A stretch of DNA of 9,196 bases from CAYOPE01 sp964405805 (GCA_964405805.1 CAYOPE010000031.1:1-9196); one strand, 5' to 3'. Positions 1-6,789 are shown, counted from the stretch's first letter. Notes: generated by a model not told the origin, from the letters alone. A program made the numbers and translations.

Positions 1-1
1 T

Positions 2-787
2 GGTCCTACTGGGAGTGGAAAATCGACCACGCTTTATACGATTTTGTCTTTGCTCAACACCAAAGGCGTAAATATCGCGACCATTGAAGATCCGATTGAA
101 TATAGAATTTCTGGGATTAACCAAACTCAGGTCAGCCCAAAGATCGGACTGACATTTGCTATGGGACTTCGTGCTCTCCTCCGTCAAGATCCAAACATCA
201 TCATGATCGGAGAAATTCGTGACTCTGAAACTGCAGAAGAAGCAGTACACGCAGCACTGACTGGCCACGTCGTGCTCTCAACCCTCCACACCAACAACGC
301 TGCTGGGGCTTTGCCTCGTCTCTTAGACATCGGTGTCGAAGCGTACTTGATTGCGTCTACGGTAAATGCAGTAGTAGGCCAGCGTTTGACTCGTCAAATT
401 TGTAACGACTGCCGAGTGGAAGTTAAAATCGATACGAAGTTTGAAGACACTTTAAAGAAGGATTACGACATTCCTGCTTTACTAGCAGTATTGAAACGAG
501 AAAAATTCATTGACCCAAACATCACTAGCCTGACCCAATTGACATTTTATAAAGGTAAAGGTTGTGAGAAATGCGGTCACTCAGGCTATAAAGAGCGAAA
601 AGGGATTTATGAACTTTTGGAGGTCACTGTAGCGATTCAAGACCTGATCATGAATCGGGCGCCCACGTCTCAAATAGAAAGAAAAGCTGTGGAAGAAGGC
701 ATGATTTTAATGTGGCAGGATGGATTTATAAAATGTTTGCAGGGTCGGACCACGATCGAAGAAGTCATTAGAGTATCTCGCGAATAA
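2..787 (+). CDS. pilB: Type IV pilus extension ATPase PilB/GspE, C-terminal part (5' end outside window)
   Basis: Cytoplasmic hexameric ATPase that powers pilus polymerisation through PilC. The frame is already open at base 2, so the N-terminal domains are missing and 261 residues are visible. Numbering from the first visible residue, I see Walker A GPTGSGKST (1-9), the Asp box TIEDPIEY (27-34), Walker B NIIMIGEIRD (65-74) and the His box TGHVVLSTLHTN (87-98). Two CxxC pairs follow, CNDC (134-137) and CEKC (188-191); they are the zinc-binding tetracysteine typical of PilB/GspE and absent from the retraction ATPase PilT. The GIYELLEV segment after the second pair is also characteristic. The TAA stop shares its last A with the pilC ATG (TAATG). 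GspE of a type II secretion system is the only close alternative, and the minor pilins and PilMNO downstream favour a pilus. Confidence 0.97.
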   Translation, partial: GPTGSGKSTTLYTILSLLNTKGVNIATIEDPIEYRISGINQTQVSPKIGLTFAMGLRALLRQDPNIIMIGEIRDSETAEEAVHAALTGHVVLSTLHTNNAAGALPRLLDIGVEAYLIASTVNAVVGQRLTRQICNDCRVEVKIDTKFEDTLKKDYDIPALLAVLKREKFIDPNITSLTQLTFYKGKGCEKCGHSGYKERKGIYELLEVTVAIQDLIMNRAPTSQIERKAVEEGMILMWQDGFIKCLQGRTTIEEVIRVSRE

Positions 788-2001
788 TGCCAGATTTTCA
801 ATACATCGCGCGGACTAGATCCGGCACAATTCAGAAAGACGTTTTAGCTGCTGTAAATGAACGAGCAGTGGCTGAAGTTTTACATTCGCAAGGATTAATT
901 CCAACGCTCATCAAACCCATGCGTAAAACTTTTGATATCAAAGTTTTTTTCGACATGGCTCGGACCATTAAACTTTTAGACAAAATTACTTTTATAAAAA
1001 ATCTCTCAGTCATGATCAAGGCTGGTCTTCCCGTCTCCCGCTGTTTGAAAATCCTAACAGCTCAAACTACTAACCCGAGATTTGCAAAAACAGTTTCTGA
1101 AATTGCCCGTATGGTCGACTCCGGAACTTCTTTGGCAGATGCTCTCATTAAGTACCCTTCGGTATTTTCGCCGATTTTCGTGAGCATGGTTCGGGTCGGT
1201 GAAGTCTCAGGTAACCTGGACCAGAGCCTGGGGTATCTAGCAGATCAAATGCAGCGAGATTATGATTTGGTAGCCAAAGCGCGGGGCGCTCTGACTTATC
1301 CCATCATTGTCTTAGTAGCTTTGGGCTTGGTTGGGTTTCTGATGTTTACTTTCGTTTTGCCCAAACTAACTTCGACCTTTAAAGATCTAAACGTACCTCT
1401 GCCGCTTATGACTCGAATTGTTATGGGCGTGGTAGATGTTTTCGCCCACTATGGCATTGGGATTTTAGTTTTAGTTATCATAGCTGTGATTGGATTTATT
1501 TACTGGCGTAGAACTGATAGTGGTAAACAGATTCTTCATAAAGTGATACTTTACACTCCGATATTTTCCAACATTGTTATCAAAATTAACCTGGCTCGAT
1601 TTGTCCGAGTGTTTGCTTCGCTGATTAAAAGTGGCATGTCTATAGTTGAAGCATTGGAAGTTTCATCACATGTCGTGGGCAATGTTTATTATCAAAAAGC
1701 AATAAATGAAGCAGCAAATAAAGTTCGGGTTGGCTCTCCGGTCACAGCGGTATTTAAAAAAGAACCCAGACTTTTTTCAAACCTTGTCGTGCAGATGATG
1801 GAAGTAGGAGAGGAATCTGGCACTACTGATGTCGTGCTAGCTGAGGTTGCGGATTTTTATGAGGCAGAAGTAGATCAAACCATGAAAAATCTTTCTACAA
1901 TTTTGGAGCCTGTGATCATGATGGTCATCGGTATTGTGGTTGGCTTTCTGGCTGTAGCGTTGATTAGTCCAATTTATAACATTACTCAAAGTGTTAATTA
2001 G
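787..2001 (+). CDS. pilC: Type IV pilus inner-membrane platform protein PilC/GspF
   Basis: Polytopic membrane platform on which PilB acts to insert pilins into the growing fibre. At 404 residues it is full length for the family. It shows the internal duplication of GspF domains: MIKAGLPVSRCLKIL (76-90) with VGEVSGNLDQSL (137-148), then LIKSGMSIVEALEV (279-292) with VGEESGTTDVVL (340-351). Three hydrophobic segments lie at about 172-194, 222-240 and 374-398, the usual topology. The N-terminus (MPDFQYIARTRSG) matches the family's F-Y-A-R-x-x-x-G opening, which supports the ATG overlapping the pilB stop. There is no strong Shine-Dalgarno sequence ahead of it, so initiation is probably coupled to pilB. 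Its last 11 bases overlap the next gene. Confidence 0.97.
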   Translation: MPDFQYIARTRSGTIQKDVLAAVNERAVAEVLHSQGLIPTLIKPMRKTFDIKVFFDMARTIKLLDKITFIKNLSVMIKAGLPVSRCLKILTAQTTNPRFAKTVSEIARMVDSGTSLADALIKYPSVFSPIFVSMVRVGEVSGNLDQSLGYLADQMQRDYDLVAKARGALTYPIIVLVALGLVGFLMFTFVLPKLTSTFKDLNVPLPLMTRIVMGVVDVFAHYGIGILVLVIIAVIGFIYWRRTDSGKQILHKVILYTPIFSNIVIKINLARFVRVFASLIKSGMSIVEALEVSSHVVGNVYYQKAINEAANKVRVGSPVTAVFKKEPRLFSNLVVQMMEVGEESGTTDVVLAEVADFYEAEVDQTMKNLSTILEPVIMMVIGIVVGFLAVALISPIYNITQSVN

Positions 2002-2386
2002 AAGAGCTAAGCCTGAGGAGGGGATGACTTTAATTGAAGTTGTGATCAGTATGTTTATGCTGACCACCATGGTTGTGTTTTACGCAGCGGCACTAAACAC
2101 GCTGGCAATTACTAAAAAGCAAACTTATGAAAATACCGCCTATCATGTAGCGAACAAACAAATGGAAAGTTTACGGAACACTTCATACGCTTCTCTTTCA
2201 TCCTCAGGGACAATTTCTGACGCGCTCCTCTCTCAGATTCCCTCAGGAGCGGGAAGCTATACAGTGAGTAATTATTCTGGCTACACAGGCGTGAAAGAGA
2301 TTGTGGTCACTGTAACTTGGAATGACGGACAGTCGAAGCAAGTAGTCCTTAAAACTTTGACGCAAAGCGGAGGACTAAATCCATGA
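1991..2386 (+). CDS. Minor prepilin, PilV/GspI-like (GTG start)
   Basis: Small type IV prepilin of 131 residues. With the GTG at 1991 it has an 11-residue leader rich in basic residues (RR, K) ending in Gly, then a class III cleavage site G|MTLIEVV with Met at +1 and Glu at +5. A hydrophobic helix of about 20 residues follows. The region after it, ANKQMESLRNTSYASL, resembles PilV-like minor pilins, and the rest is a short Ser/Thr-rich globular domain (WNDGQSKQVVLKTLTQ near the end). The ATG at 2024 would remove the leader and the cleavage-site Gly, so I reject it although a purine-rich stretch lies just before it. The gene overlaps pilC by 11 bases and ends in TGA overlapping the next ATG. 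It is probably processed by PilD (not in the window) and part of the pilus tip or priming complex. The family call is good; the PilV/GspI subtype is inferred from size and order. Confidence 0.88.
   Translation: MLIRRAKPEEGMTLIEVVISMFMLTTMVVFYAAALNTLAITKKQTYENTAYHVANKQMESLRNTSYASLSSSGTISDALLSQIPSGAGSYTVSNYSGYTGVKEIVVTVTWNDGQSKQVVLKTLTQSGGLNP
2369..2374 (+). promoter_or_regulatory. Shine-Dalgarno site for the PilW-like gene
   Basis: GGAGGA lies 8 bases before the ATG at 2383, inside the end of the preceding gene. It is one of the two best ribosome binding sites in the window and fixes the start of the second minor prepilin, whose leader is only six residues (MRQNSG). Confidence 0.75.
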
Positions 2387-2925
2387 GGCAAAATTCAGGG
2401 ATTAGTTTGCTAGAAGTTGTGATCGTGACTGGGATTGTGGCAGTTTGCAGTGTGATCTTGTCGAGTGTGTTTATCAGTCAAAACAGACTCTATAAAACTG
2501 AAACTGCGGAACTAAATATTACAGGGGATGCCAGATTGGCTTTGGATGATATAGATAATTATGCTCGTTCAGCTACACGCACTGTCTCGTCTTATTCTTC
2601 CTATACCGCAGGTTCGCAAGTTTTGATTTTGCAAATTCAGTCTATTGATTCCTCGAAAAGATTGATTGCGAGTACATATGATTATGTCGTGTTTTATTTG
2701 TCATCTGGCAAGCTTTACCATCAAATTTTTCCTGATGCCTCATCTTCCAGAGTTGCTCAGACTAAGAGGTTGGCGCGGAATGTGAATAGTCTGACTTTTA
2801 CTTACAATAACGCAAGCTACAGTTCTGTCACGCAAGTGACTACTAGCCTGACCCTGCAGGAAAATGCTGGCGCGCAAACTCGATCGATCACTGTTTCTTC
2901 AACTTCAACTTTAAGAGATTACTAA
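2383..2925 (+). CDS. Minor prepilin, PilW/GspJ-like
   Basis: Type IV prepilin of 180 residues with a very short leader, MRQNSG, cleaved before ISLLEVVIV; Glu is at +5 and the hydrophobic helix extends to about residue 27. The following segment, TGDARLALDDIDNYARSA (about 47-64), resembles the conserved helix in PilW/GspJ-type minor pilins. The C-terminal part is beta-rich and full of Ser, Thr and Tyr. The ATG overlaps the previous stop (ATGA) and is preceded by a strong Shine-Dalgarno sequence; the TAA abuts the next ATG with no spacer. It would be exported through the inner membrane, processed by a prepilin peptidase and built into the pilus tip or priming complex. The prepilin call is firm; the PilW subtype rests on size, position and the conserved helix. 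Confidence 0.88.
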   Translation: MRQNSGISLLEVVIVTGIVAVCSVILSSVFISQNRLYKTETAELNITGDARLALDDIDNYARSATRTVSSYSSYTAGSQVLILQIQSIDSSKRLIASTYDYVVFYLSSGKLYHQIFPDASSSRVAQTKRLARNVNSLTFTYNNASYSSVTQVTTSLTLQENAGAQTRSITVSSTSTLRDY

Positions 2926-4284
2926 ATGAAGCAACAAGGCCAAATTTTACTCATCGCTGTAGTCTTTATGGCAGTCGTCACGTCTTTAATCGTGTCTTTA
3001 GTCGGCTATGCTGGTGTTCAGATCAAATCTCATCGTCAGGCTGTAGCGCGTGAGCAAGGGATAAACATTGCCGAAGCAGGCGCGGAGCTCGCTATCTGGA
3101 AACTAAACAATCAGGGCGGGTATGCCGGCGAGAGTAACACAGCCTATGGAGCTGGTACGTTTACAGTTACTCTGACGACTTTGAGCTCGAGTAGTAAGCT
3201 TGTGAAAGTTGATGCTTATGTGCCAAATTCCACGAGTCCGAAAGCTCACCGCACAGTGCAGGTTACTGCATCAACCTCAGGAGTCAGTAATATTGTCTTT
3301 CAATACGGCGTGCAAGTCGGCGCAAGCGGAATTGATATGAACAACAACGCTACTGTTACAGGAGATATATATTCTAACGGCAGTGTTACAGGCTCAAAAT
3401 TTAATACTATCACAGGCCACGTGGATGCTGTCGGAACTGTTTCGACTGTGACTGTCACTGGTTACACCAATGCTAACGCAGTCACTACTGCTACCATCAG
3501 TGGGAATACTAATGTCCACACATCTCTAAGTGGCAGCACTGTGAACGCAAATGTCTCTGCTGCTACGATCTCTAACTGTACGATCACGGGTACAGCAGCC
3601 TATAACACTCGCACAAGCTGCAGTGTTTCCGGAGCCACTACCACTCCAAATCCAAGTGTTCCGGCTGCCCCAAGCACGATCAGTATGCCGATCCCTGCCG
3701 CTCAAATTACGACTTGGGAAAACGAAGCCGCAGCAGGTACTTTACTAAATGGTAACCAGACTGTCAGTGGCAATTCTTCCCTAGGACCTGGTGCAGTGAA
3801 AGTTGTCGGTAATTTGGTGGTCTCAGGCACTTTAACATTAAACGGCACCACTTGGGTCACAGGAAATGTTACGGTTAATAACGGCGCGACCATTCAGCTA
3901 GCTTCCAGTTATGGCAGTCTTACCGGAGTTTTGATTGCTGGCACGAACGGTAACACTACCAATGGAGCAGTGACGATTGCTAATAACGGTCATTTACAGG
4001 GATCAGGTAGTACTGGCAGTTATATTTTAGTGATTTCTGAGCTAAATAGCACGACCACTACTGCCATCGACATTTCCAACAACGCACTCTCAACTATTCT
4101 TTATGCAGCTACTGGTCAGATCAGCATCTCAAACAACGCTCATGTCCGAAACGTCTCGGCTCTCAAAATCCACCTTGGCAACAACGTGGCTTTGCAGTCT
4201 GATTCAAACATCACAGCTTCTTATTTTAGTAGTAGCGCTGGTCCTTGGATTTTTTCTCGGCAAACTTATCAGCTTTTGCAGTGA
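2926..4284 (+). CDS. PilX/GspK-like minor pilin with a large beta-helix-like ectodomain
   Basis: A 452-residue pilin-like protein. The N-terminus MKQQG is followed by QILLIAVVFMAVVTSLIVSL with no Glu at +5, as in PilX and GspK minor pilins. A helix containing REQGINIAEAGAELAIWKLN (42-61) matches the PilX N-terminal region, where the A-E-A-G motif is characteristic. The rest is Asn/Thr/Ser/Gly-rich: one block of short turns (about 130-240), a Pro-rich linker (about 241-257), the helix PIPAAQITTWENEAAAG (255-271), then a second beta-strand-rich block (275-430) with repeats such as VVGNLVVSGTLTLNG and VTGNVTVNNGATIQL. It has only two cysteines (C218 and C232), close enough to pair. It abuts the PilW-like gene and ends in TGA followed, after one codon, by a second in-frame TGA. 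It is probably the exposed tip subunit. Pilin class is fairly certain; adhesive function is inferred. Confidence 0.85.
   Translation: MKQQGQILLIAVVFMAVVTSLIVSLVGYAGVQIKSHRQAVAREQGINIAEAGAELAIWKLNNQGGYAGESNTAYGAGTFTVTLTTLSSSSKLVKVDAYVPNSTSPKAHRTVQVTASTSGVSNIVFQYGVQVGASGIDMNNNATVTGDIYSNGSVTGSKFNTITGHVDAVGTVSTVTVTGYTNANAVTTATISGNTNVHTSLSGSTVNANVSAATISNCTITGTAAYNTRTSCSVSGATTTPNPSVPAAPSTISMPIPAAQITTWENEAAAGTLLNGNQTVSGNSSLGPGAVKVVGNLVVSGTLTLNGTTWVTGNVTVNNGATIQLASSYGSLTGVLIAGTNGNTTNGAVTIANNGHLQGSGSTGSYILVISELNSTTTTAIDISNNALSTILYAATGQISISNNAHVRNVSALKIHLGNNVALQSDSNITASYFSSSAGPWIFSRQTYQLLQ
3331..4215 (+). other. Degenerate beta-helix-like repeat region encoded in the PilX-like gene
   Basis: This stretch encodes about residues 136-430 of the PilX-like protein. 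Short turns rich in G-N, N-N and S-G alternate with T-V-T, I-x-I and L-x-L strands at a period of roughly 15-20 residues, as in right-handed beta-helices or polymer-forming bactofilin-like folds. A Pro-rich linker and one helix (about residues 241-271) divide it into two parts. The repeats are visible at protein level only; I see no near-identical DNA repeats. Confidence 0.5.
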
Positions 4285-4287
4285 GCA

Positions 4288-4296
4288 TGATATAAT
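4288..4296 (+). promoter_or_regulatory. Candidate extended -10 promoter ahead of pilM
   Basis: TGATATAAT is a perfect extended -10 element (TGnTATAAT) in the only real intergenic gap of the window. No good -35 hexamer is seen at 16-18 bp, which extended -10 promoters can tolerate. The start point would fall near base 4303, leaving a leader of only about 6 nt before the pilM ATG. This is a sequence-match prediction only. Confidence 0.45.
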
Positions 4297-4308
4297 TTAA
4301 GCAAGATT

Positions 4309-5397
4309 ATGCCCTTTTTTGGCACTCCACAAAAAATTAAATCATTTGGTCTAGATATTTCGGATACATCGATAAAGGTTTTGGATTTGACCAAGCAAGG
4401 TGGGCAGTATAGCCCAACTGCGTTTGCAAATATTCCACTTTTCGACCGTGTGATAAACAACCACATGATTGTCAGCGAAAAAAAATTGGCTGACAATATT
4501 CTTCAAGCAATCACAGTGGCACGAAAAATAAATACGCCATATGTGATCTGTTCCATACCTGAGGCCAAGTCATTTGTCAGAAACGTATCACTGCCTCGAA
4601 TGAGCGAAGATGAAATAGACGGCGCCATCCCTTTTGAATTAGAGCAAGATATCCCGGTTCCTGTAGATCAAGTCTATCTGGATTGGCAAATTATCAAACA
4701 AGATAGTTCAAAATTTGATTTACTCGTGACAGCTGCCCCGAAGGAATATGTCGACTCACTCGTCGGAAGCCTGAAGCTGGCCAAACTAATTCCAGTTGCG
4801 CTAGAAATCGAATCACAAGCTACAGCCAGAGCCCTGATTGGTCCGGATAACCTACAAAAAAAAGTTTTGATCGTGGATCTAGCCACCAAGCAAACTAGCT
4901 TTATCATCGTGGATAATGGAATTATTCAGTACACTTCCAGTATCCCTACGGCAGGGAATGCTATGACTGAGAGTATCGCCAGAAATCTGGGACTGAAATA
5001 TGAAGAAGCCGAAAGATTAAAGCAAAGCGGCGGAGCTGCTGCTCCAGATCTTTTAGAAAGTATGAGGAAGTCAGTCCTGCCTGTTTTGGATAGTATCTTA
5101 GAAGAAATTAAAAATATTTTTCGATTTTATAGCGAGTACAATCCTGATCATAAAAGCATTGAGACAATTTTGCTTTGTGGGGGGACGGCCAAATTAGCAG
5201 GTATGGCTGATTATTTTTCTGGTCGCTTAAACGCGGGATCGACAGGGATGTTTATAAACGTCAGTTTAGGTGATCCATGGGCGAACATAATGAGTTTGAA
5301 GACTGAGCAATCATTACCGTTTACCCCGACTGAAGCTTTGGGATTTACCACAGTCGTCGGTCTGGCGATTCGAGGAGTGAAATATGAAAAGAATTAA
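4309..5397 (+). CDS. pilM: Type IV pilus assembly protein PilM (actin-like ATPase)
   Basis: Cytoplasmic actin-fold protein that binds the N-terminal INLLP peptide of PilN and links the ATPase side to the alignment complex. At 362 residues it is full length. Visible motifs are phosphate-1 GLDISDTSIKVLDL (14-27), the PilM signature around LPRMSEDEIDGAIPFELEQD (95-114), phosphate-2 VLIVDLATKQTSFIIVDNG (186-204), the adenosine motif LLCGGTAKLAGMADYF (288-303), and a C-terminal ALGFTTVVGLAIRG (343-356). The ATG at 4309 places the phosphate-1 loop at the usual distance from the start. There is no clear Shine-Dalgarno sequence before it; a candidate extended -10 box lies just upstream instead. The last 14 bases overlap pilN. 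Confidence 0.96.
   Translation: MPFFGTPQKIKSFGLDISDTSIKVLDLTKQGGQYSPTAFANIPLFDRVINNHMIVSEKKLADNILQAITVARKINTPYVICSIPEAKSFVRNVSLPRMSEDEIDGAIPFELEQDIPVPVDQVYLDWQIIKQDSSKFDLLVTAAPKEYVDSLVGSLKLAKLIPVALEIESQATARALIGPDNLQKKVLIVDLATKQTSFIIVDNGIIQYTSSIPTAGNAMTESIARNLGLKYEEAERLKQSGGAAAPDLLESMRKSVLPVLDSILEEIKNIFRFYSEYNPDHKSIETILLCGGTAKLAGMADYFSGRLNAGSTGMFINVSLGDPWANIMSLKTEQSLPFTPTEALGFTTVVGLAIRGVKYEKN
5372..5377 (+). promoter_or_regulatory. Shine-Dalgarno site for pilN
   Basis: GAGGAG lies 6 bases before the ATG at 5384, inside the end of pilM. It is the second strong ribosome binding site in the window and confirms the pilN start that gives the MKRINLLP N-terminus. Confidence 0.75.
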
Positions 5398-5935
5398 CCT
5401 GCTACCAAAAAGCCAGCAACGAGAAGTTAGCCTTTTACTTTTTTCAAAAAAGTTAGAGAGCTTTTGGGTGTGGGTTTTCATGAGCTTGCTATTATTTTTT
5501 GTCTTAAGCTACATCACGAAGTCATTACTCGTGATTCAGGGCGAGCAGATCGATGCCCAGATCGGACTTGATAAGGAGGTTTTGAAAAGTGCTGATAATG
5601 AAGTTCTCAGAGAGCAAGTTTCAGAACTAAATTCAGAGATCAAATCAATCCAAAATTTGAATGCTCAGCATTATCATTGGTCTGTGGCATTGAAAGAATT
5701 AGGCAATCTGTTACCATCTGACGTCCAGGTTAGTCTTTTAAGCTTCGATCGAACTACTGGCAAAGTCGAAATTCAAGGGAAAGCGGGAAAACGTGATAGC
5801 GTTCTGAAATTTTGGTCGGATATTCATAAGTCTGTCTATTTTCAGGATATCAATTTTCCTTTGGGAAACCTGGACAGCGCATCTGACACGGATTTTAGTT
5901 TTATTTTTTATGTTAAACCAGAGGCTTTAAAATAA
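5384..5935 (+). CDS. pilN: Type IV pilus assembly protein PilN
   Basis: Bitopic inner-membrane protein of 183 residues, of normal length. The cytoplasmic tail begins MKRINLLP, carrying the conserved INLLP motif (4-8) that docks into PilM. A membrane segment lies at about 27-50, followed by a probable coiled coil (about 52-95, with ELNSEIKSIQNLN), then the alpha/beta ferredoxin-like domain typical of PilN (LGNLLPSDVQVSLLSFD at 106-122 is the conserved L-P-x-x-V-x-L-x-x-L pattern). It should form a heterodimer with PilO. It overlaps pilM by 14 bases and is followed by pilO after 3 bases. Confidence 0.95.
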   Translation: MKRINLLPKSQQREVSLLLFSKKLESFWVWVFMSLLLFFVLSYITKSLLVIQGEQIDAQIGLDKEVLKSADNEVLREQVSELNSEIKSIQNLNAQHYHWSVALKELGNLLPSDVQVSLLSFDRTTGKVEIQGKAGKRDSVLKFWSDIHKSVYFQDINFPLGNLDSASDTDFSFIFYVKPEALK

Positions 5936-5938
5936 ATT

Positions 5939-6520
5939 ATGAAATCTCTATCTAAAGTTATTGTTATCAGCAGTATTGGAGTATTTGTCTCTCTGCTTAT
6001 CATTGTCTTCCTAATCAAGCCGATTTTAGGAGAAATTATTGGTATCAATAAAGACGTCACAGATAAAAAGTTGGAATCCGACACACTTGATCAGCAGATT
6101 ACAGCGTTTAAGACAGCCAAGGTCGACTTGGCGAAAGCTACTCGCAAACAAGAAATAATCGACTCGATTGTACCCAAAGAGAGCTTGGTCGTGGCTGTAA
6201 AAGATATGGAGCTGGCGGCAGCGAAAACAGGGACTACTACTTCGCTGAGCATAAAAGAAATTGATCAAAAAAACAAATTGCCAGAAGTGATTTCTGGCAA
6301 GCAGGCTTCTTCAGAGGTTCAATTTGAACTCACGAGCTTTAACGACTACATAGGTACTATAAATTTTCTGAGCCTACTCGAACACTCACCGAGGTTTGTG
6401 GAACTGTACAAGATAGTTCTTACTCCGGAAACACTTCAAGGAACAGCTGGACAAGAAGCCGTCCGCACTGGTAGAGTTTTAGGCACCTTTGACGGTATAT
6501 TTGTTATAAAAAATAAATAA
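5939..6520 (+). CDS. pilO: Type IV pilus assembly protein PilO
   Basis: Bitopic membrane protein of 193 residues and partner of PilN in the alignment complex. It has a short basic cytoplasmic tail (MKSLSK), a membrane helix (about 7-29), a probable coiled coil (about 33-72, with KKLESDTLDQQITAF) and a C-terminal domain in which VQFELTSFNDYIGTINFLSL (127-146) matches the PilO pattern of a beta strand followed by a helix with a hydrophobic L-x-x-L-E. LEHSPRFVELYKIVL (147-161) is also PilO-like. It starts 3 bases after pilN; a GAGG at 5921 is 14 bases away and probably too distant, so coupling to pilN is likely. Sequence alone is divergent, as usual for PilO; the position after pilM-pilN makes the call firm. 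Confidence 0.92.
   Translation: MKSLSKVIVISSIGVFVSLLIIVFLIKPILGEIIGINKDVTDKKLESDTLDQQITAFKTAKVDLAKATRKQEIIDSIVPKESLVVAVKDMELAAAKTGTTTSLSIKEIDQKNKLPEVISGKQASSEVQFELTSFNDYIGTINFLSLLEHSPRFVELYKIVLTPETLQGTAGQEAVRTGRVLGTFDGIFVIKNK
6502..6510 (+). promoter_or_regulatory. Weak candidate extended -10 element before the small gene
   Basis: TGTTATAAA fits an extended -10 (TGnTATAAT) with one mismatch and lies in the last codons of pilO. The start point would be near 6517, about 9 nt before the ATG of the small gene. A TTGACG at 6489-6494 is only 10 bp away, too close to serve as its -35. AT-rich sequence makes chance matches common. Confidence 0.2.
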
Positions 6521-6525
6521 CCTTG

Positions 6526-6789
6526 ATGAAAGTCAGATTTATAAAATTTGTAATTCCAGGACCAGGACTCATGTTAGTTCTACTTTTTCTTCTAATTCTT
6601 GCGTATGAAGGCTATCTTTTATATTCAAAAGTTTACGCCAATTTATCTATCGGTAGTCAGGACATTATCGCGGGGAGTGTTGTGCGACTTGATCTAAACG
6701 CGTACAATAAAATGCTCAAAACAATCGATAATAATAAAACTTTTATACCAACGCCTCCGGTTTTATCCAACCCGAATCCGTTTAAATAA
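6526..6789 (+). CDS. Small single-pass membrane protein in the PilP position, unknown family
   Basis: An 87-residue protein I do not recognise. It has a basic N-terminus (MKVRFIKF), one strong membrane helix (about 10-34, GPGLMLVLLFLLILAYEGY within it) and an extracytoplasmic tail of about 50 residues with VVRLDLNAYNKMLKTID (52-68) and a Pro/Asn-rich end (IPTPPVLSNPNPFK). There is no cysteine, so it is not a lipoprotein. I prefer ATG at 6526 to the TTG one codon earlier. It starts 5 bases after the pilO stop, and its TAA overlaps the ATG of the ABC ATPase. In diderm T4P operons pilP, encoding a lipoprotein bridging PilNO to the secretin, follows pilO; this protein occupies that slot but shows no PilP domain. 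A role in the alignment complex is inferred from position only. Confidence 0.75.
   Translation: MKVRFIKFVIPGPGLMLVLLFLLILAYEGYLLYSKVYANLSIGSQDIIAGSVVRLDLNAYNKMLKTIDNNKTFIPTPPVLSNPNPFK

Noticed and set aside
831..1019. Reverse-strand open frames inside pilC, pilM, pilO and the exporter genes
   Set aside because: None has a recognisable domain or plausible ribosome binding site, and all are fully covered by well-supported genes on the + strand.
2016..2026. Strong-looking Shine-Dalgarno AGGAGG just before ATG 2024 as start of the first minor prepilin
   Set aside because: Spacing is only 2 bases, and this start removes the basic leader and the Gly needed for prepilin peptidase cleavage.
3331..4215. 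DNA-level tandem repeat or phase-variable tract in the PilX-like gene
   Set aside because: The repetition is at protein level and degenerate; I find no identical direct repeats or long homopolymers that would suggest slippage.
4282..4311. PilX-PilM fusion by TGA read-through
   Set aside because: It would join an extracytoplasmic pilin to a cytoplasmic actin-like protein, needs two read-through events, and pilM has its own ATG at the expected position.
6523..6525. TTG as start of the small PilP-slot protein
   Set aside because: The next codon is ATG, which is the simpler start; the choice changes one residue only.
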